Assembly: GCA_025353525.1 (NCBI GenBank)
Contig: JANXOO010000467.1
Location: 1 to 9,235, forward strand
Reading direction: 5' to 3'
DNA length: 9,235 nucleotides
Source: Schlesneria sp.
Lineage (GTDB): Bacteria > Planctomycetota > Planctomycetia > Planctomycetales > Planctomycetaceae
Both the position numbers and the translations under genes were made by a program. The notes below the pieces were generated by a model, which saw nothing but the letters and a program-made list of their open reading frames with translations, did not search any database and had not been told where the DNA came from. Below, piece by piece: positions 6,799 through 9,235 of this stretch. Position 1 is the stretch's first letter; each line of letters starts with the position of its first letter.

Positions 6799-7536
6799 TC
6801 AGCCCGGTTCCGGTTCTTCGGCGAACGGACGCAGAAAACCAGGCATTTTTTCTTTTGGTAATGCATCGAGCAAGTATTCCGCCATGCGAAAATCATCGGG
6901 TGTCGTGATTTTCAGATTCAGCGGCGAACCGGTCACGATCCTGACGGCAACCCCGATTCGCTCGACAAGTTCCGCTTCGTCGGTCGGCTGGTCGCTGCCG
7001 CGTCTCGCGAACGCATCCAGCAGAATCTGACGCTGAAACACCTGCGGCGTTTGAGCGGCCCACAAGTTCGCTCGCGATACGGTCTCTTCAATCGAATGGT
7101 TCGCGTCAGATCGCTTTAACGTGCTCGTCACGGGTGTCGCCAGGATAGCAGCGCCGTGCTGTTCGGCCGCACTGAAGACCTGATCGATCCAGTCCTTCAC
7201 GATCAACGGTCTTGCTGCGTCGTGAACGGCGACAAAATCGACATCAGCCCGAACTCGTGCCAACGCATTTTGAACCGAGTCGGCTCGTTCGGCTCCGCCA
7301 GTGACAACTTCCAGATCCATGAACGCCAGATTCGGGCGGAATTTCTCTTTGAACCATTCCAGATCGTCGGGCGCAACTACAAGGATCGTCTGCACAACAT
7401 CGTCCCGCCGGACGAATTGTTCTGCGGTTCGGACCCAGACGGGTCGGCCCTTCAGCTCGACAAAGACCTTTTTTCGTTGTTTTGAAAACCTGCTGCTTTT
7501 CCCCGCAGCAGGTAAAATCACGGCATATTTCGGCAT
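6799..7536 (-). CDS. ispD: 2-C-methyl-D-erythritol 4-phosphate cytidylyltransferase
   Basis: Third enzyme of the MEP isoprenoid pathway: joins MEP and CTP to give CDP-ME and pyrophosphate, in the cytosol. 245 residues (E. coli 236). Motifs in order: CTP-binding loop LPAAGKSSRF at 8-17 with the following lysine-rich KKVFVELKGRPV at 22-33 (the usual Pro before the Lys is replaced); GGAERADSVQNAL at 80-92; VHDAARPL at 104-111; TPVTSTLKR at 134-142; AQTPQVF at 161-167; TDEAELVERIG at 185-195; GSPLNLKITTPDD at 203-215. The start ATG has GAAGG (complement of 7544-7548) 7 nt upstream. The Pro/Glu-rich tail after 228 is an extension. ispF is not adjacent, so this is a stand-alone ispD transcribed divergently from the 107-residue gene. 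Confidence 0.95.
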   Translation of the reverse strand: MPKYAVILPAAGKSSRFSKQRKKVFVELKGRPVWVRTAEQFVRRDDVVQTILVVAPDDLEWFKEKFRPNLAFMDLEVVTGGAERADSVQNALARVRADVDFVAVHDAARPLIVKDWIDQVFSAAEQHGAAILATPVTSTLKRSDANHSIEETVSRANLWAAQTPQVFQRQILLDAFARRGSDQPTDEAELVERIGVAVRIVTGSPLNLKITTPDDFRMAEYLLDALPKEKMPGFLRPFAEEPEPG

Positions 7537-7592
7537 GACAGAACCTTCGGTGTGATGATGTCAAATTCGGAGCGACAACCAATCTATAACGG

Positions 7593-7620
7593 ATTCTACG
7601 CCAGTCACCGAACGACTCAA
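7593..7620 (-). promoter_or_regulatory. Candidate sigma-70-type promoter for ispD
   Basis: On the minus strand TTGAGT (complement of 7615-7620) and TAGAAT (complement of 7593-7598) with a 16-bp spacer; 4 of 6 and 5 of 6 consensus matches. The predicted leader is about 50 nt. Confidence 0.4.
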
Positions 7621-7653
7621 AGGTTCCGGATCTTGTCGGCTTCTTTCCGGAGA

Positions 7654-7683
7654 TGGAAAATCGTGACGCGACATCGTTATACT
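7654..7683 (+). promoter_or_regulatory. Candidate sigma-70-type promoter for the 107-residue gene
   Basis: TGGAAA (7654-7659) and TATACT (7678-7683) with an 18-bp spacer; the -10 matches 5 of 6 consensus bases and the -35 matches 4 of 6. The predicted leader is about 65 nt. It lies back to back with the ispD promoter candidate. Confidence 0.4.
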
Positions 7684-7756
7684 GGGCGTTGGAGAGTCAT
7701 CTCCCGTCACAATTGCCGTTCACACCTTTTCTCTCTTTGGAATTCGAGGTGCATTC

Positions 7757-8080
7757 ATGGCTCTGTTCGAGATTGAGACTGACGCGCATATCATGATTGC
7801 CTGGGCCAATGACCAGGCCGGTGCCGAAGCCATTGCGATGGCGAACTATCCGGCAGACCACGTCAAACGAGTCGCTCGGCGCCCGCATGACGTTTGGGTG
7901 ATCTCAAAACGCCTGTTGGGAATCGAAGGGACGGGCGAACCGTGTGATCGGGCCCGCGAATGCCTCAGTCGTTCTCGCGGCGACAAAGTTCATGCGATTC
8001 GGCTCTATATGCAAGACACGGGGACCGACCTGCACGAGGCGCAACGCGTGATCGAAACCAACATGTCACTCGGGTGGTAG
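7757..8080 (+). CDS. Small protein with an L7/L12 C-terminal-like motif, function unknown
   Basis: 107 residues, no signal peptide or membrane helix. The C-terminal segment 75-100 (GDKVHAIRLYMQDTGTDLHE, then AQRVIE) follows the pattern of the helix-turn-helix segment of ribosomal protein L7/L12 C-terminal domains (K-x-x-AI-K-x-Y-R-x-x-TG-x-x-L-x-EA-K-x-x-V-E). It lacks the Gly and Lys residues by which L7/L12 contacts translation factors. It is not L7/L12 itself: the N-terminal dimerisation region and hinge are missing, and residues 1-70 (acidic, then RVARRPHDVWVI) match nothing I recognise. Known relatives of this motif occur in small uncharacterised bacterial proteins. The start ATG is supported by GAGGTG (7746-7751) with a 5-nt spacer. 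Single-gene unit with its own promoter candidate; converges with the FmdB-like gene. Gene reality is well supported; any function would be a guess. Confidence 0.8.
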   Translation: MALFEIETDAHIMIAWANDQAGAEAIAMANYPADHVKRVARRPHDVWVISKRLLGIEGTGEPCDRARECLSRSRGDKVHAIRLYMQDTGTDLHEAQRVIETNMSLGW

Positions 8081-8081
8081 C

Positions 8082-8139
8082 GACAGGTAATTCCGGACTC
8101 TCGATTGCCGGTAAACGACCACCGTTCGAGAGACCTGTC
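8082..8139. repeat. Interrupted inverted repeat between convergent genes
   Basis: Three nested complementary arms: GACAGGT 8082-8088 with ACCTGTC 8133-8139; CTCTCGA 8098-8104 with TCGAGAG 8126-8132; CGGT 8109-8112 with ACCG 8121-8124. A 9-nt bulge (8089-8097) sits on one side only. It begins one base after the stop of the 107-residue gene. There is no T tail on either strand, so it is not a standard intrinsic terminator, though it may form an RNA 3' end or block read-through from both sides. Confidence 0.55.
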
Positions 8140-8153
8140 AAAAAGGCTCGGGT

Positions 8154-8447
8154 TCATTCATCACGATTGATCAAGCTTGGTCCATCGCCCAATATTTTTT
8201 CGTATTTGCCGGTGGACGATTTCTGATATTTCGTAAACCCGAGCTTTTCCAGATTGCGGTTGCTGATATCGCCTTTGATCGGTCCTCCGGCTGGTCGAGC
8301 AAGGCTTGTTGCCGAAATCAGCCGCTCGACGGGTCGTCCCGTTTCAGGATGGGCCGACAGTGGTGATTCACCAATTCGCTGCAAGACCTCGAATACGTCA
8401 CCGTGGGTCCCGTCGTCATTGATCTCTGCATATTCATAGATTGGCAC
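8154..8447 (-). CDS. FmdB-family small protein lacking the zinc-ribbon cysteines
   Basis: 97 residues from GTG 8447, starting VPIYEYAEIN. FmdB-family proteins start MPxYEY, carry a CxxC...CPxCG zinc ribbon and are loosely called putative regulators. Here the N-terminal signature (2-6), FEVLQ (19-23), PL (29-30) and the PVERLIS stretch (39-45) are kept. The cysteine positions are replaced: the first pair lies in a polar loop (7-17) and CPxCG reads HPETG (33-37). The protein has no Cys at all, so it should not bind zinc in the usual way. The C-terminal half has a second conserved-looking block, SNRNLEKLGFTKYQK (62-76) then GKYEKILGDGP (80-90). The start is set by GAGG (complement of 8455-8458) 7 nt before the GTG; an in-frame ATG at 8465 has no such site and would put six residues before the family start. 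Function unknown. Confidence 0.8.
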   Translation of the reverse strand: MPIYEYAEINDDGTHGDVFEVLQRIGESPLSAHPETGRPVERLISATSLARPAGGPIKGDISNRNLEKLGFTKYQKSSTGKYEKILGDGPSLINRDE

Positions 8448-8779
8448 TGGCGATCCTCGTTTCATTCATCGAAAGCCGGCTTCTGCCGGTCGCAACAGAG
8501 CACGACTCGGAGCGCCATGTTCTCTTGCAAGCTGAATTTTTGCAAATTCCACTGTTCAATCTTCAGAGTATAACGCAAATCGTCTCGAACGAGGATATCT
8601 CGTGTGACCTGCGAGCTTTGCTTCCGTTCACGGCCTGGGAAGCTGCAAGGTACTGGTACGAGAACGAGCGTGAGATACTCGTCGTAGTGCCACTTCATGG
8701 CCGCCTGGAACTCAACATCTCTTTTGCGAATGCCACATCCGGGACCGTGAGGTTAAAATAACCCCGGGAGAACTTCTTG
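8448..8779. other. 332-bp region with no confident gene
   Basis: A plus-strand frame (8441-8761, 106 codons, TTG start) and a minus-strand frame (8462-8698, 78 codons, ATG) both cross the region. The plus frame overlaps the FmdB-like start and has no Shine-Dalgarno at its TTG, yet it stays open to 18 bp before the next gene and has a third-position GC share of roughly 60% by my count. The minus frame shows no recognisable motif. A TATACT -10-like element on the minus strand (complement of 8567-8572) could serve the FmdB-like gene, but its -35 is poor. Most likely this is the promoter and leader region for the two flanking divergent genes. Confidence 0.5.
8455..8458 (-). promoter_or_regulatory. 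Shine-Dalgarno that fixes the FmdB-like start at GTG 8447
   Basis: GAGG on the minus strand, 7 nt before the GTG that begins the conserved PIYEY block. It lies inside the sequence that the ATG at 8465 would translate. Confidence 0.7.
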
Positions 8780-9235
8780 ATGATGCCGGGTTTGCCAGAT
8801 TTTCAAACTGCTGTCGACGACCTGAAAAGCGGGCGGCTCGATGCTGCGGAACTTGCATTTCGACAGATTGTCGATTTGCAGCCGGATCACGCATCCGGTT
8901 GGAATATGCTGGGAACAGTATTATTCCAGGCGGGCCGGTTTTCTGAGGCTGTTTCCTGCTACCACCGGGCAATTCGGCTGAACCCGAATGATCCCGTGGT
9001 CCACAACAATCTCGGAGCGGTTCTGAAAGAACTGCGAGAGATCCCCCAGGCGATGGCGTGTTACCAGCATGCAATTCGACTGCTGCCGACGTACATCCGA
9101 GCCCACTTTAACCTGGGGATTGTTCAGCTTCTGGCAGGGCACTTCGACGAAGGCTGGAACGAGTACGAGTGGCGGATCGAAGACATCGGGCTGCCAAAAC
9201 CGCCATTACCGAAGTGGGAAGGCTCGACCCTGCAG
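8780..9235 (+). CDS. TPR protein, N-terminal part (probable TPR-glycosyltransferase type)
   Basis: Open from ATG 8780 to the window end (152 codons) with no stop, so the gene continues. A GGGAG Shine-Dalgarno (8766-8770) lies 9 nt upstream; ATG 8783 and TTG 8777 are alternatives. Residues 5-37, 38-71, 72-105 and from 106 form canonical 34-residue TPR units (for example GWNMLGTVLFQAGRFSEAVS, LGAVLKELREIPQAMACYQ, NLGIVQLLAGHFDEGWNEYE), each ending in a proline before the next helix. The stretch GWNEYEWR (125-132) followed by PKWEGSTL (144-151) is the typical junction in bacterial TPR proteins that continue into a C-terminal glycosyltransferase-9-like domain. That domain itself is beyond the window, so this part is family-based inference. 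TPRs here would act in protein-protein contact; no signal peptide is visible. Confidence 0.9.
   Translation, partial: MMPGLPDFQTAVDDLKSGRLDAAELAFRQIVDLQPDHASGWNMLGTVLFQAGRFSEAVSCYHRAIRLNPNDPVVHNNLGAVLKELREIPQAMACYQHAIRLLPTYIRAHFNLGIVQLLAGHFDEGWNEYEWRIEDIGLPKPPLPKWEGSTLQ

Noticed and set aside
9230..9235. Window ending exactly on CTGCAG (PstI site)
   Set aside because: Could hint at a clone boundary but a single six-base match is expected by chance; not biologically informative.

Overview
The window looks like chromosomal DNA from a planctomycete-type bacterium. This is an inference from gene content and style: a large secreted beta-strand repeat protein, a GC-leaning but not extreme composition, frequent GTG/TTG starts behind good Shine-Dalgarno sequences, small proteins resembling families I associate with that phylum, and a TPR protein of the kind that carries a C-terminal glycosyltransferase-like domain. 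No IS element, phage gene, CRISPR array, tRNA or rRNA is visible.

Layout, left to right. (1) Positions 1-1394 are the 3' end of a long surface or adhesin-like protein built from 131-residue repeats. It is closed by a textbook intrinsic terminator at 1421-1458. (2) Positions 1511-4317 hold two same-strand housekeeping genes, ribokinase (rbsK) and bacterial-type prolyl-tRNA synthetase (proS). The correct proS start is a GTG at 2566, and a strong hairpin follows the gene. (3) A small minus-strand TPR-like gene (4485-4925) is preceded by an unusual leader with 18-bp tandem repeats and a tiny upstream ORF whose stop overlaps the gene's start codon. (4) A 465-bp intergenic region separates it from a divergent sigma-54-dependent response regulator of the NtrC family (5391-6782, TTG start). 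(5) ispD of the MEP isoprenoid pathway (6799-7536, minus) converges on the regulator with a 16-bp gap. It diverges from a 107-residue protein with an L7/L12-C-terminal-like motif (7757-8080, plus). (6) A minus-strand FmdB-family protein without cysteines (GTG start at 8447) converges on the 107-residue gene across an interrupted inverted repeat. (7) After about 330 bp without a confident gene, a TPR protein begins at 8780 and runs off the window.

Functionally this is mostly a patchwork of independent units: sugar phosphorylation, tRNA charging, isoprenoid precursor synthesis, one orphan enhancer-binding regulator with no kinase beside it, and several small proteins of unknown role. I see no convincing new multi-gene system. 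The best leads are the repeat/uORF leader of the small TPR gene, the cysteine-free FmdB protein and the L7/L12-like small protein.
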